Positions 1 through 6,181 of a stretch of 7,194 nucleotides of DNA are shown here, in pieces. The notes under the pieces were generated by a model. The model made no database searches, was not told the origin of the DNA, and saw only the letters and a program-made list of their open reading frames with translations. Within the stretch, counting starts at the first letter, position 1. The number at the start of each line of letters is the position of its first letter. The stretch spans positions 1 to 7,194 of the forward strand of contig JAUXST010000292.1 in NCBI GenBank assembly GCA_030679805.1, in the 5' to 3' direction. A program made the position numbers and the translations under genes. This DNA comes from Reyranella sp. (GTDB lineage: Bacteria; Pseudomonadota; Alphaproteobacteria; Reyranellales; Reyranellaceae).

Positions 1-225
1 CGGCCGGTCGTTGGGCACCTCGTCGAGCTCGTCGACGAACACCGCGCCCTTGGCCTCGAGGTTCTCGACCACGTAGCGATTATGCACGATCTCGTGGCGG
101 ACATAGACCGGCCGGCCATAGCGCTCGATCGCGCGCTCCACGATCTGGATGGCGCGATCGACGCCGGCGCAGAAGCCGCGCGGGCTGGCGAGCAGGATCG
201 TGAGCGGCTTTTTCAACGCGGCCAT
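1..225 (-). CDS. ispH: 4-hydroxy-3-methylbut-2-enyl diphosphate reductase, N-terminal part (cut by window edge)
   Basis: IspH (LytB) catalyses the last step of the MEP pathway in the cytoplasm, reducing HMBPP to IPP and DMAPP with an oxygen-sensitive iron-sulfur cluster. The 75 visible residues match the family start: the PRGFCAGVDRAI block (residues 15-26) holds the first cluster-ligand cysteine, C19 (C12 in E. coli). The stretch VRHEIVHNRYVV (43-54) holds H48, equivalent to the substrate-binding H41 of E. coli. The N terminus is only 7 residues longer than the E. coli protein, so the ATG at 225 is a convincing start, although the preceding Shine-Dalgarno is weak. The remaining roughly 240 residues, with the other two cluster cysteines, lie beyond the left edge. 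The gene is divergent from the CDGSH operon across a 135-bp gap in which I see no convincing promoter for either direction. Family identity is near certain from the motif block. Confidence 0.96.
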   Translation of the reverse strand, partial: MAALKKPLTILLASPRGFCAGVDRAIQIVERAIERYGRPVYVRHEIVHNRYVVENLEAKGAVFVDELDEVPNDRP

Positions 226-360
226 GAGAATTCGTTCTTCGGGATGCCGACCCGCTCGCTTGCAGGTCTGCGGACCATTGCCTAGAGTCCGCTCTCAAGA
301 AATCGATGACAACGGATTGGCGCGGCACCGTAACAAAGCCGCCGCAGCGGGGAAAGCAAC

Positions 361-603
361 ATGACCGAGCCGGTTGTCGCGGCCAGGGTGCCGGCGAAAG
401 TGGCGCTCGAAGCGGGCAAGGACTATTGGTGGTGTGCCTGCGGAATGAGCAAGAACCAGCCATTCTGCGACGGCAGTCACAAGGGCGGCAGCTTCTCGCC
501 GATGAAGTTCACGGCGGAAAAGTCGGGCGACCATTGGATGTGCGCCTGCAAGCATTCGACTAAGAAGCCCCTGTGCGACGGCACCCACAAGACCCTGCCA
601 TGA
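361..603 (+). CDS. Tandem CDGSH iron-sulfur domain protein
   Basis: This 80-residue protein carries two complete CDGSH zinc-finger-like motifs, each predicted to bind a redox-active [2Fe-2S] cluster through three Cys and one His. Motif 1 uses C25, C27, C36 and H40 (CDGSH at 36-40). Motif 2 uses C61, C63, C72 and H76 (CDGTH at 72-76). No signal peptide or membrane anchor is visible, so it should be cytoplasmic, unlike the membrane-anchored mitoNEET. The two-motif layout in one short chain resembles the MiNT/CISD3 class. The ATG at 361 follows a purine-rich GGGGAAAG at good spacing. The stop codon overlaps the next start (ATGA, 600-603), so translation is probably coupled to the lipoprotein gene. 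Its specific role is unknown; family members are linked to cluster transfer and redox sensing. Confidence 0.93.
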   Translation: MTEPVVAARVPAKVALEAGKDYWWCACGMSKNQPFCDGSHKGGSFSPMKFTAEKSGDHWMCACKHSTKKPLCDGTHKTLP

Positions 604-1136
604 GCCTCGGAAAATTCGTCGTTCGCGGGCCGGCGGCGCTGGCCCTTGCCCTTGCCCTCGGAAGCTGCGGCGGCGGCCCGGCGCCCCCGTCGTTCGTCTG
701 CCCGCCGCCGCTCACGGTGCAGGATGCCGGCCGCATCACCCACTTCAGGGAGGGGGCGGGACGCGATCCGCGCGACATCGCCTACGAAGGCGTGCTCGTC
801 AAAGCGGGGTCCGCTTGCAAGCTCACTGGCAATGCGATCGACGTTACCCTGGTGATGATCGTCGCCGCCTCGGCCGGACCCTCCGTCACGCCGGGCCAGA
901 CGCGCGTTCCGTACTTCGTGCGCGTGATCGACGGCAGCGGCAGGGTGGTGCAGGGCCAGGATTTCACCGCCGACTTCAAGCTGTCGTCCGCCAGCCCCCG
1001 CGGCGAGTCGCGCGAGGAGCTGTCGCTCAGCCTGCCGTTCGGCAATATCAACGATCTGACGGGCTACCGCATTGCCGTGGGCCTGAAGCCCAGCCCGGAG
1101 GAACTCAACTATAACCGGCGAGCGGGCGGTCGATGA
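600..1136 (+). CDS. Conserved hypothetical lipoprotein
   Basis: The product has 178 residues. It starts with a short basic N terminus, an Ala/Leu-rich hydrophobic stretch (about residues 10-22) and a lipobox-like LGSC, so cleavage and lipidation at C23 is predicted, followed by a Gly/Pro-rich linker. The mature part looks like a beta-rich periplasmic domain (for example VPYFVRVIDGSGRVVQG, about 110-126) and ends near EELNYNRR. From memory this resembles hypothetical envelope proteins of alphaproteobacteria that share a YEG...PYFV...EEL...NRR pattern; no function is known to me. I chose the ATG at 600 because it overlaps the upstream stop (ATGA) and places the signal sequence at the N terminus; an in-frame ATG at 573 would lie inside the CDGSH gene. 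The stop again overlaps the next start (1133-1136). It is the only exported member of an otherwise cytoplasmic Fe-S operon. Confidence 0.85.
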   Translation: MSLGKFVVRGPAALALALALGSCGGGPAPPSFVCPPPLTVQDAGRITHFREGAGRDPRDIAYEGVLVKAGSACKLTGNAIDVTLVMIVAASAGPSVTPGQTRVPYFVRVIDGSGRVVQGQDFTADFKLSSASPRGESREELSLSLPFGNINDLTGYRIAVGLKPSPEELNYNRRAGGR

Positions 1137-2473
1137 GCGCCTATGCCGACAGGCTGGAAGCGCTGGCGGCCGAGGCGGCCGATCGCTGTACGGGCTGCGG
1201 CATGTGCTTCGAGGTCTGCCCGACGGCGCGCGAGATCGGGCTCGATGCCGGCGAGGCGAAAGCCCGCGTGGCCGAACTCTCGGCTCTCACATGCGATGGC
1301 GGCCCCGCGGCGGACGGCCTGCAGAAGTGGCTGAACGCCTGCGACGGCAGCGCTCGTTGCTCCGACGCCTGCCCGGAGGGGATCAACGTCCGCCAGTGGG
1401 TGACCATCGCCAAGCTGAAGGCGCTGAACGCCGTGCGGCCGCGCGCGGTGGGGGCGACCAATGCCGCCAGCCGTTTCCGCCACATGGCGCAGGCGGTGCG
1501 GCTCTTGGCCAGCATGCAGCTGCCGTCGGAAACCCTGAAGAAGATCCTGGAACCAGCCGAGCGGCGGACCGCCGAGATCCTGTTCTATACGGGCTGCAAC
1601 GTGCTGCGCACACCGCACATCGTGCTCAACGTCATGGATATCCTGGACGCCCTGCAGCTCGATTTCGATGTCGTCGGCGGCACCGCCCATTGCTGCGGCG
1701 TCTATCAGTTCCAGGAAGCCGACCTGCCGACCTATGAACGCATGGGCCATCGCACCTTCCAGCGCTTCGGCCAGTCCGGCGCGTCCAAGGTGCTGACCTG
1801 GTGCCCGACTTGCACCAAGAATTTCGACGAGCTGGAGAAGGACGTCGAGGAGCCGTTCTTCGATCTCGCTCATATCAGCGAATTCCTCGCCGCCAATCTC
1901 GACGCGTTGAAGGCGCGCTTCGTCGATCAGCCCAAGCGGCGCGTGGTGATCCACGAGCATCTCGGCATCGGCGCCACGGTCGACAGCATTCGCAAGCTGT
2001 TGAGCGCCGTGCCCAACCTCGAACTGGTCGAGCTGGTGCAGGATTCCGGCTTCTCCTATGCCTGCGGCGGTCAGGCTGCCAAGTTCAAGGACCGCGAACA
2101 GGCGATCCATCGCGGGCTGGCCGAAGGCGCGGTCGCGGCCGGCGCCGACACCATCGTCACCATGTACCATTCCTGCCATCGCGCGCTGGCCGGCGCCGAG
2201 GCCGCCTATCCGCTGCGCGTCGTGAACTTCACCGACATCCTGGCCGAGGCGCTGGGCCGCGGCGGCCATCCCGACTACTACCGCCTCTACAAGGCGGGCG
2301 GGTCGATGGACGAGGCGGTGGCGGCGGCGCGCCGCTTCCTGGCCGACAATGGCGTGCACGTCGACGAGGCCTCGGTGCAGTCGCTGACCGCCGACATCTT
2401 CAACGAGACCAGCCTCGCGGGATCGCGCGAGGCCTTCGCCCAGGCTTTCACGGCACTGGCGCGCGAGCAGTAG
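1133..2473 (+). CDS. HdrD/GlpC-like iron-sulfur protein with ferredoxin-type and CCG domains
   Basis: A 446-residue soluble protein of the heterodisulfide-reductase-related family. Domain 1 (about 15-90) has two ferredoxin-type motifs. The first is complete: C19, C22, C25 and C29 followed by Pro. The second reads C70-xx-S73-xx-C76-xxx-C80-Pro, so serine sits where a cysteine ligand is normal. Domain 2 is a canonical CCG domain: C155, 31 residues, C187-C188, 35 residues, C224-xx-C227. That exactly fits the consensus for a noncubane [4Fe-4S] cluster that handles thiols/disulfides or transfers electrons. A second CCG-like domain (about 270-352) is degenerate, keeping only C311 and C348, with H276 and A310 at other ligand positions. 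Relatives include HdrD, GlpC, LutA and glycolate oxidase GlcF. No membrane segment is visible. The start overlaps the lipoprotein stop (ATGA). The electron partner and substrate cannot be read from the sequence. Confidence 0.9.
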   Translation: MSAYADRLEALAAEAADRCTGCGMCFEVCPTAREIGLDAGEAKARVAELSALTCDGGPAADGLQKWLNACDGSARCSDACPEGINVRQWVTIAKLKALNAVRPRAVGATNAASRFRHMAQAVRLLASMQLPSETLKKILEPAERRTAEILFYTGCNVLRTPHIVLNVMDILDALQLDFDVVGGTAHCCGVYQFQEADLPTYERMGHRTFQRFGQSGASKVLTWCPTCTKNFDELEKDVEEPFFDLAHISEFLAANLDALKARFVDQPKRRVVIHEHLGIGATVDSIRKLLSAVPNLELVELVQDSGFSYACGGQAAKFKDREQAIHRGLAEGAVAAGADTIVTMYHSCHRALAGAEAAYPLRVVNFTDILAEALGRGGHPDYYRLYKAGGSMDEAVAAARRFLADNGVHVDEASVQSLTADIFNETSLAGSREAFAQAFTALAREQ

Positions 2474-2480
2474 TCGCGGC

Positions 2481-2822
2481 GTGACGACCGACGTCTGGCT
2501 CTTCTCCTACGGCACGCTGCAGCAGGACGAGGTGCAGCTCGCCACTTTCGGCCGCCTGCTCGAAGGCCACGCCGATGCGTTGCCGGGCTACGCCACGTCG
2601 CTGTTCGAGATCAAGGATGCGGACGTGATCGCAACCAGCGGCAAGACCCACCATTTCATGGCGCGCCCCAGCAGCAATGCCGCCGACGAGGTGCCGGGCG
2701 TGGTCTTCAGGATCACGCCGGCTGAACTCGCCGCCGCCGATACCTACGAGGTGTCGGATTACAAGCGCATCGCCGTACGCCTGAAGTCGGGACGCGAGGC
2801 CTTCGTCTACGTCGGCGCCTGA
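2481..2822 (+). CDS. Gamma-glutamylcyclotransferase-like (AIG2/GGCT fold) protein
   Basis: The 113-residue protein has the fold signature of the AIG2/GGCT family. It has the substrate-binding SYGTLQ loop near the N terminus (9-14), the FGR-x-LEG-x-x-D-x-LPGY stretch (23-37), and a PGVVFRIT strand (72-79) followed by TYEVSDYKR (88-96). E90 is the likely catalytic glutamate. Known members release 5-oxoproline from gamma-glutamyl amines or glutathione-derived peptides; the exact substrate here is unknown. The start is a GTG at 2481, 7 bp after the Fe-S gene stop, with no strong Shine-Dalgarno, so reinitiation from the upstream gene is likely. The stop TGA abuts the stop of the convergent LysR gene with no gap (the shared hexamer TGATCA at 2820-2825). 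Operon membership suggests a link to thiol or glutathione turnover, which is inference. Confidence 0.85.
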   Translation: MTTDVWLFSYGTLQQDEVQLATFGRLLEGHADALPGYATSLFEIKDADVIATSGKTHHFMARPSSNAADEVPGVVFRITPAELAAADTYEVSDYKRIAVRLKSGREAFVYVGA

Positions 2823-3734
2823 TCAGCCACTGTCCTTGAAGGCCTCGCCGATCAGGCCGCGCAGCCAGCGGTTGGCGGCGTCGCCGTTGACCGACGCGTG
2901 CCAGTAGAGATAGAGGTCGAGGGTCGGCATCCTAAACGGCAGCGGCAGGATCTGGGTGCGCAATCCCGCCGTGAGCGCACTGGCATAGCGTTCCGCCATG
3001 GTGAGCACGAGGTCGGTTTCGCCAACGGCGCGCAGCGCCGCGAGATAGTTGCGGCAGCGCAGCCGGATGCGCCGCTTGAGGCCGCGCGCGCTTAGCTCCA
3101 TGTCTTCGAGGCCGGGTCCCTTGCGTCGCGACGTCACCAGGACGTGGTCCTGGGCGAGATAGGTTTCGAGCTTGAGGCCCTGGCGCATCTGCGGGTGGCC
3201 GCGCCGGGCCACGATCACCATCCGGTCGGCCACCAGCTTCTGTCGCCGGACGTTCTCGGAGAGCGGCAAGGCGATGTCGACGCCGAGATCGCAGGAGCCA
3301 TTGGCGAGGGAAGCTTCGAGGTTCCGCCGCCGCACCTGCACGGTCCGGAGGTCGACGCCGGGGGCGGCGCGCGCGATGCGGCTCATGATCGGCGGCAGCA
3401 TGAGCGTTTCCGTGGGGTCGCGCAGGCTGATCGTGTATTGCGCCTCCGCCAGGGCCGGATCGAAGCGGCCGGCGCCGGCCACGAGCTGGTCGAGCGACTG
3501 CAGGCTCTGCCGCAGCGGGCCGATCAGGCTGCGCGTCAGCGGCGTGGCCACCAGGCGCCGGCCGTCGCGCGCGAACAGCGGGTCGCCGAACAGCAAGCGC
3601 AGGCGGGCGAGCGAATGGCTGATCGCCGACTGGCTGAGGTTCAGCCGCTCGGCCGCCCGCGTCACGCCGCCTTCGTCGTGGATGGCTTCCAGTACCTGGA
3701 GGAGGTTGAGGTCGATTCTCCGATCATGAGCCAT
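2823..3734 (-). CDS. LysR-family transcriptional regulator
   Basis: A full-length LTTR of 303 residues. The N-terminal winged HTH spans about residues 7-65, with the recognition region VTRAAERLNLSQSAISHSLA (24-43), followed by the FGDPLFARDGRRL wing. This matches the subgroup that includes NodD- and PA2206-like regulators. The effector-binding periplasmic-binding-protein-like domain runs from about residue 95 to the end. The gene is divergent from the acyl-CoA dehydrogenase at 3823 across 88 bp, the standard LTTR/target arrangement, so it probably controls that gene and itself; the effector may be an acyl-CoA or related acid (inference). The ATG at 3734 is the natural start because DRRIDLNLLQVLEA begins normally after it. 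No clear Shine-Dalgarno precedes it; that space is occupied by a 16-bp palindrome. Confidence 0.95.
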   Translation of the reverse strand: MAHDRRIDLNLLQVLEAIHDEGGVTRAAERLNLSQSAISHSLARLRLLFGDPLFARDGRRLVATPLTRSLIGPLRQSLQSLDQLVAGAGRFDPALAEAQYTISLRDPTETLMLPPIMSRIARAAPGVDLRTVQVRRRNLEASLANGSCDLGVDIALPLSENVRRQKLVADRMVIVARRGHPQMRQGLKLETYLAQDHVLVTSRRKGPGLEDMELSARGLKRRIRLRCRNYLAALRAVGETDLVLTMAERYASALTAGLRTQILPLPFRMPTLDLYLYWHASVNGDAANRWLRGLIGEAFKDSG

Positions 3735-3822
3735 ATGAATGGATATCCATTCTAAACAATCATTTCATTCATTCTTTGCGTCTCCCTAGGTTCGGTCAAC
3801 CCGGACCCAAGGAGTACGCGGC
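3735..3822. promoter_or_regulatory. Divergent lysR/acyl-CoA dehydrogenase promoter and operator region
   Basis: This 88-bp gap is AT-richer than its surroundings. It holds a perfect 16-bp palindrome at 3737-3752 and two overlapping CATTC half-sites at 3766-3774. On the minus strand TAGAAT (complement of 3749-3754) is a good -10 candidate for the regulator gene, overlapping the palindrome, but no convincing -35 lies upstream of it. On the plus strand a weak pair, TTCATT (3764-3769) and TAGGTT (3787-3792) with 17-bp spacing, could be an activator-dependent promoter for the dehydrogenase. A strong Shine-Dalgarno AAGGAG at 3809-3814 sits 8 nt before the dehydrogenase ATG. Promoter assignments are by eye only. 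Confidence 0.6.
3737..3752. repeat. Perfect 16-bp palindrome, candidate LysR operator
   Basis: GAATGGATATCCATTC reads identically on both strands. It ends 2 bp before the lysR start codon and about 70 bp before the dehydrogenase start. The half-site CATTC recurs at 3766-3770 and 3770-3774, that is 18 and 22 bp downstream of the copy in the palindrome, close to two helical turns, as expected for a tetrameric LTTR contacting two sites. The palindrome has an even centre and so does not fit the classic T-N11-A motif symmetrically. Binding by the neighbouring regulator is inferred from position. Confidence 0.55.
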
Positions 3823-5022
3823 ATGGAATTCACCTATTCCGACAAGGTAAAGGCGCTGCAGGACAAGCTCGGCGCCTTCATGGACGCCCACATCTATCCC
3901 AACGAGGAACCCTACGAGCGCGAGGTCGCAAGCGGCGACCGCTGGCAGCCGGTGGCCCTCATGGAGGAGCTGAAGACCAAGGCGAAGGCCGCCGGCCTCT
4001 GGAATCTGTTCCTGCCGGGCGGGCACGGCGCGGGCCTCACAAACCTAGAGTACGCGCCGCTTTGCGAGATCATGGGTCGCTCGCCGATCGCGCCGGAGGC
4101 GTTCAACTGCTCCGCCCCCGACACCGGCAACATGGAGACGCTCGAACTCTACGGTACCGAGGCGCAGAAGAAGCAGTGGCTGGTGCCGCTGCTGGACGGG
4201 CGGATCCGCTCGGCCTTCGCCATGACCGAGCCCGCGGTCGCCTCGTCGGACGCCACCAACATCGAGAGCTCGATCGTGCGCGATGGCGATCACTACGTAC
4301 TGAACGGCCGCAAGTGGTGGACGACCGGTGCGCCCGATCCGCGCTGCAAGATCTTCATCTTCATGGGAAAGACCGACAAGACCGCGGACCGCCACCGCCA
4401 GCAATCGATGGTGCTGGTGCCGCGCGAGACGCCGGGCGTGACGGTGGTGCGCGCGCTGCCGGTGTTCGGCTACGACCATGCCCCGCACGGCCATGGCGAG
4501 GTCCTGTTCGAGAACGCACGCGTGCCGCTGGCCAACATCCTGCTGGGCGAGGGCCGTGGCTTCGAGATCGCCCAGGGAAGGCTCGGCCCCGGACGCATCC
4601 ATCACTGCATGCGCGCCATCGGCTCGGCCGAGCGGACGCTGGAAAAGATGTGCAAGCGTGTGAAGTCGCGCGTTGCCTTCGGCCGGCCGATCGCCCAGCA
4701 GGGCGTGACGCTCGAGCGTATCGCCGAGGCCCGAATCATGATCGAGCAGGCGCGGCTGCTGGTGCTGAAGGCTGCCTACATGATGGACACGGTCGGCAAC
4801 AAGGTCGCCAAGGCCGAGATCGCCATGATCAAGGTGGCGGTGCCGGCGATGCTGACCAAGGTGGCCGACATGGCGATCCAGGCCTACGGCGGAGCGGGCG
4901 TCTCGGACGACTTCGGCCTGGCCGCGACCTACGCCTCGGCGCGCACGCTCCGCCTGGTCGACGGTCCCGACGAGGTCCATCGCAACCAGATCGGCAAGCT
5001 GGAGCTCGCAAAGTACAATTGA
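3823..5022 (+). CDS. Acyl-CoA dehydrogenase (ACAD10/11-like subgroup)
   Basis: A 399-residue flavoenzyme that should oxidise an acyl-CoA to the trans-2-enoyl-CoA using FAD, passing electrons to ETF. The N-terminal helical domain covers about 1-128. The middle beta domain has the family signature FAMTEPAVASSDATN (132-146) and the NGRKWWTTGA flavin/substrate strand. The C-terminal helical domain includes AQGRLGPGRIHHCMR, RVAFGRPIAQQ and QAYGGAGVSDDFGLA, ending in RTLRLVDGPDEVHR. The GRLGPGRIHHCMR and DGPDEVH blocks are typical of the ACAD10/11-like group. Aligning VDGP with the YEGT of medium-chain enzymes puts D380 at the catalytic-base position. The start has a strong AAGGAG 8 nt upstream. 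The gene is probably controlled by the divergent LysR regulator. Chain-length specificity cannot be told from sequence alone. No good terminator is visible after the stop. Confidence 0.95.
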   Translation: MEFTYSDKVKALQDKLGAFMDAHIYPNEEPYEREVASGDRWQPVALMEELKTKAKAAGLWNLFLPGGHGAGLTNLEYAPLCEIMGRSPIAPEAFNCSAPDTGNMETLELYGTEAQKKQWLVPLLDGRIRSAFAMTEPAVASSDATNIESSIVRDGDHYVLNGRKWWTTGAPDPRCKIFIFMGKTDKTADRHRQQSMVLVPRETPGVTVVRALPVFGYDHAPHGHGEVLFENARVPLANILLGEGRGFEIAQGRLGPGRIHHCMRAIGSAERTLEKMCKRVKSRVAFGRPIAQQGVTLERIAEARIMIEQARLLVLKAAYMMDTVGNKVAKAEIAMIKVAVPAMLTKVADMAIQAYGGAGVSDDFGLAATYASARTLRLVDGPDEVHRNQIGKLELAKYN

Positions 5023-5096
5023 GGCAGCGGTTGCCGGCAGTCACTTCGCCCTCGACCAGTTCTTGAAGTTTTGCCGCTCTGGATTACCCTAGCGTC

Positions 5097-5321
5097 ATGA
5101 ACGCCATGCTGATGAGTGAACTGTCGAAGCTCAGCATCGAAGAACGTCGAGCGCTGATCGACGACCTGTGGGACAGCATCGACAGTGAACTCGATGCAGG
5201 TCCGATTCCGGAAGAGATTGGAAAGATGCTCGATAAGCGTGCCGATGCGCTGGCGCGCGACCCGAATCAGAAGAAATACACGCTCCAGGAAATAGCAGCG
5301 CGTCGCAACGTCAAGCTATGA
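5097..5321 (+). CDS. Putative addiction-module antitoxin (TIGR02574-like)
   Basis: This 74-residue acidic protein matches the 'putative addiction module component' family. It has an N-terminal helix ELSKLSIEERRALIDDLWDS (8-27), a central acidic/proline linker with IPEEIGKMLDKRADAL, and a C-terminal YTLQEIAARR segment equivalent to the usual SWEE-type toxin-binding tail. The antitoxin should neutralise a RelE/ParE-type toxin encoded directly downstream. Its stop overlaps the toxin start (ATGA at 5318-5321), the normal coupling for such pairs. In-frame ATGs at 5097, 5106 and 5112 are all possible starts; I chose the first. None has a clear Shine-Dalgarno. A loose promoter-like pair, TTGAAG (5063-5068) and TACCCT (5085-5090), would place transcription start almost at the ATG. 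Codons are less GC-biased than in neighbouring genes, consistent with horizontal acquisition. Confidence 0.85.
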   Translation: MNAMLMSELSKLSIEERRALIDDLWDSIDSELDAGPIPEEIGKMLDKRADALARDPNQKKYTLQEIAARRNVKL

Positions 5322-5628
5322 CGTTTGCGGTCGTCTATGCGAAGGACGCAGCTGACGACATCGATGCCGCCTGGCCGGTCGCGTGCCGGCTGCGGCGATC
5401 GATCTCCTGAAGGCGATCGATCGGACCGAGAGTCATCTCAAGCGAAACCCGGTGATCTACCGAGTCGTCAGAGAAACACCGTCGGGGGACATACGGCGGG
5501 TCAACCTTCGGCCTTTCCGCTATCAGCTCTATTTCCAGATTCTTGGCGCCGAGGTCGTCGTCATTGCCTGCCTGCACGCCAGTAGGTCGCCGAAGACTTT
5601 CACTCGGATCGTATCGGGCCGCACGTGA
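5318..5628 (+). pseudogene. Frameshifted RelE/ParE-family toxin
   Basis: Reading from the ATG at 5318 gives a normal toxin N terminus (MTFAVVYAKDAADDIDAAW), then the frame fails and stops at 5408-5410 after 30 residues. The rest of the toxin continues in another frame from about 5375 to the stop at 5626-5628. It gives AGRVPAAAIDLLKAIDR, then IYRVVRETPSGDIRRVNLRP and FRYQLYFQILGAEVVVIACL, ending H-A-S-R-S-P, which is the typical RelE/ParE core and C-terminal strand. The join lies at about 5372-5380. Family members usually have a Trp-Tyr-x4-Pro spacing here; restoring that pattern needs about 4 bases (or 1 base) missing after TGG at 5372-5374. A short product from the GTG at 5383 (81 residues) would lack the first strand and helix, so toxicity is doubtful. 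A sequencing error remains possible. Confidence 0.8.
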
Positions 5629-5646
5629 GCCTGCCCTTCGGATTTG

Positions 5647-6171
5647 TCATCGGCTGCGGAATTTGTGGGCGGGTTGGGGCCGCCCGCTCACGAAGATCGC
5701 CAGACCTACAACAAGAAGGCTGAGTGTGCTGAAGGCGGTACGCAGCGTGTTCCACCACGTCCACGGAACCGAGAAGTCGGACCAGAGCTTGAGGGCCGCC
5801 TGCGGATCGGCCGGCGCGGTTGCGGTCGCGAGCGCCTCGTTCATCGGTACGTTGACGAGCGCCGTGGGCAGCAGCGCGCCGAGGAAATAGACCAATCCGG
5901 CGATCAGGAAGAGAGCCGCTGCCATCGGTCGTCGCGTGGCGAGGAACAGCACGGCGGTCACGAGGGCGGCGGCCGGCGTTCCGAAGAAGGCCACGAAGAA
6001 GACCGGATTCCTGACCGTGAGGTTGATGGCCTGCATCGCCGGGATGGCGTTACCGGCGCCCGCCACGTCGAGGCCGAGCATCACGGAACTTGAATAGGCG
6101 AAGAAGAAGCCCGCCATCGTCCCGGTGAGGAGCAGGGTTATGGCCGCGGACACGTATGCGATGAGTCGCAT
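5647..6171 (-). CDS. DUF1772 (anthrone oxygenase-like) integral membrane protein
   Basis: A 174-residue inner-membrane protein with four predicted transmembrane helices: about 4-28, 57-79, 83-106 and 146-162. Family features are the TGTMAGFFFAYSSSVM stretch in helix 1, AMQAINLTVRNPVFFVAFFG (45-64), the NVPMNEAL loop (107-114) after helix 3, and the aromatic LWSDF-x-x-PWTWWNTLRT block (129-145) before helix 4. These match DUF1772, distantly related to fungal anthrone oxygenases; the function of bacterial members is unestablished. The start lies 10 bp after the tetR stop with a CAGGA Shine-Dalgarno just upstream, so the two genes form an operon and the regulator probably controls its own operon. 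The 3' end is convergent with the toxin pseudogene, separated by 18 bp with no visible terminator. Confidence 0.88.
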   Translation of the reverse strand: MRLIAYVSAAITLLLTGTMAGFFFAYSSSVMLGLDVAGAGNAIPAMQAINLTVRNPVFFVAFFGTPAAALVTAVLFLATRRPMAAALFLIAGLVYFLGALLPTALVNVPMNEALATATAPADPQAALKLWSDFSVPWTWWNTLRTAFSTLSLLVVGLAIFVSGRPQPAHKFRSR

Positions 6172-6181
6172 CGTCCTGAAC

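Noticed and set aside
226..360. Divergent promoters between ispH and the CDGSH gene (for example TTGCCT at 278-283, or TTGTCA on the minus strand)
   Set aside because: No candidate has a good -10 at acceptable spacing, so I do not annotate a specific promoter although one or more must exist here.
1109..2359. A 416-codon minus-strand open frame antisense to the CCG Fe-S gene
   Set aside because: It is a shadow frame produced by GC-rich codon bias; the composition is Arg/His/Ala/Gly-rich with no domain, while the plus strand has clear cluster motifs.
3144..3755. Plus-strand open frames opposite the LysR gene
   Set aside because: They are antisense shadows without domain signal; the minus-strand protein is full length with a canonical HTH.
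4045..4980. A 311-codon minus-strand frame and a 334-codon plus-strand frame (4062-5066) inside the acyl-CoA dehydrogenase
   Set aside because: Both are low-complexity Arg/Gly/His-rich shadows of a well-conserved dehydrogenase and show no family motifs.
5023..5060. Possible terminator after the dehydrogenase (GGCA/TGCC and GCCGGC near the stop)
   Set aside because: The stem is only about 4 bp and is not followed by a T-run, so it is not a supportable intrinsic terminator.
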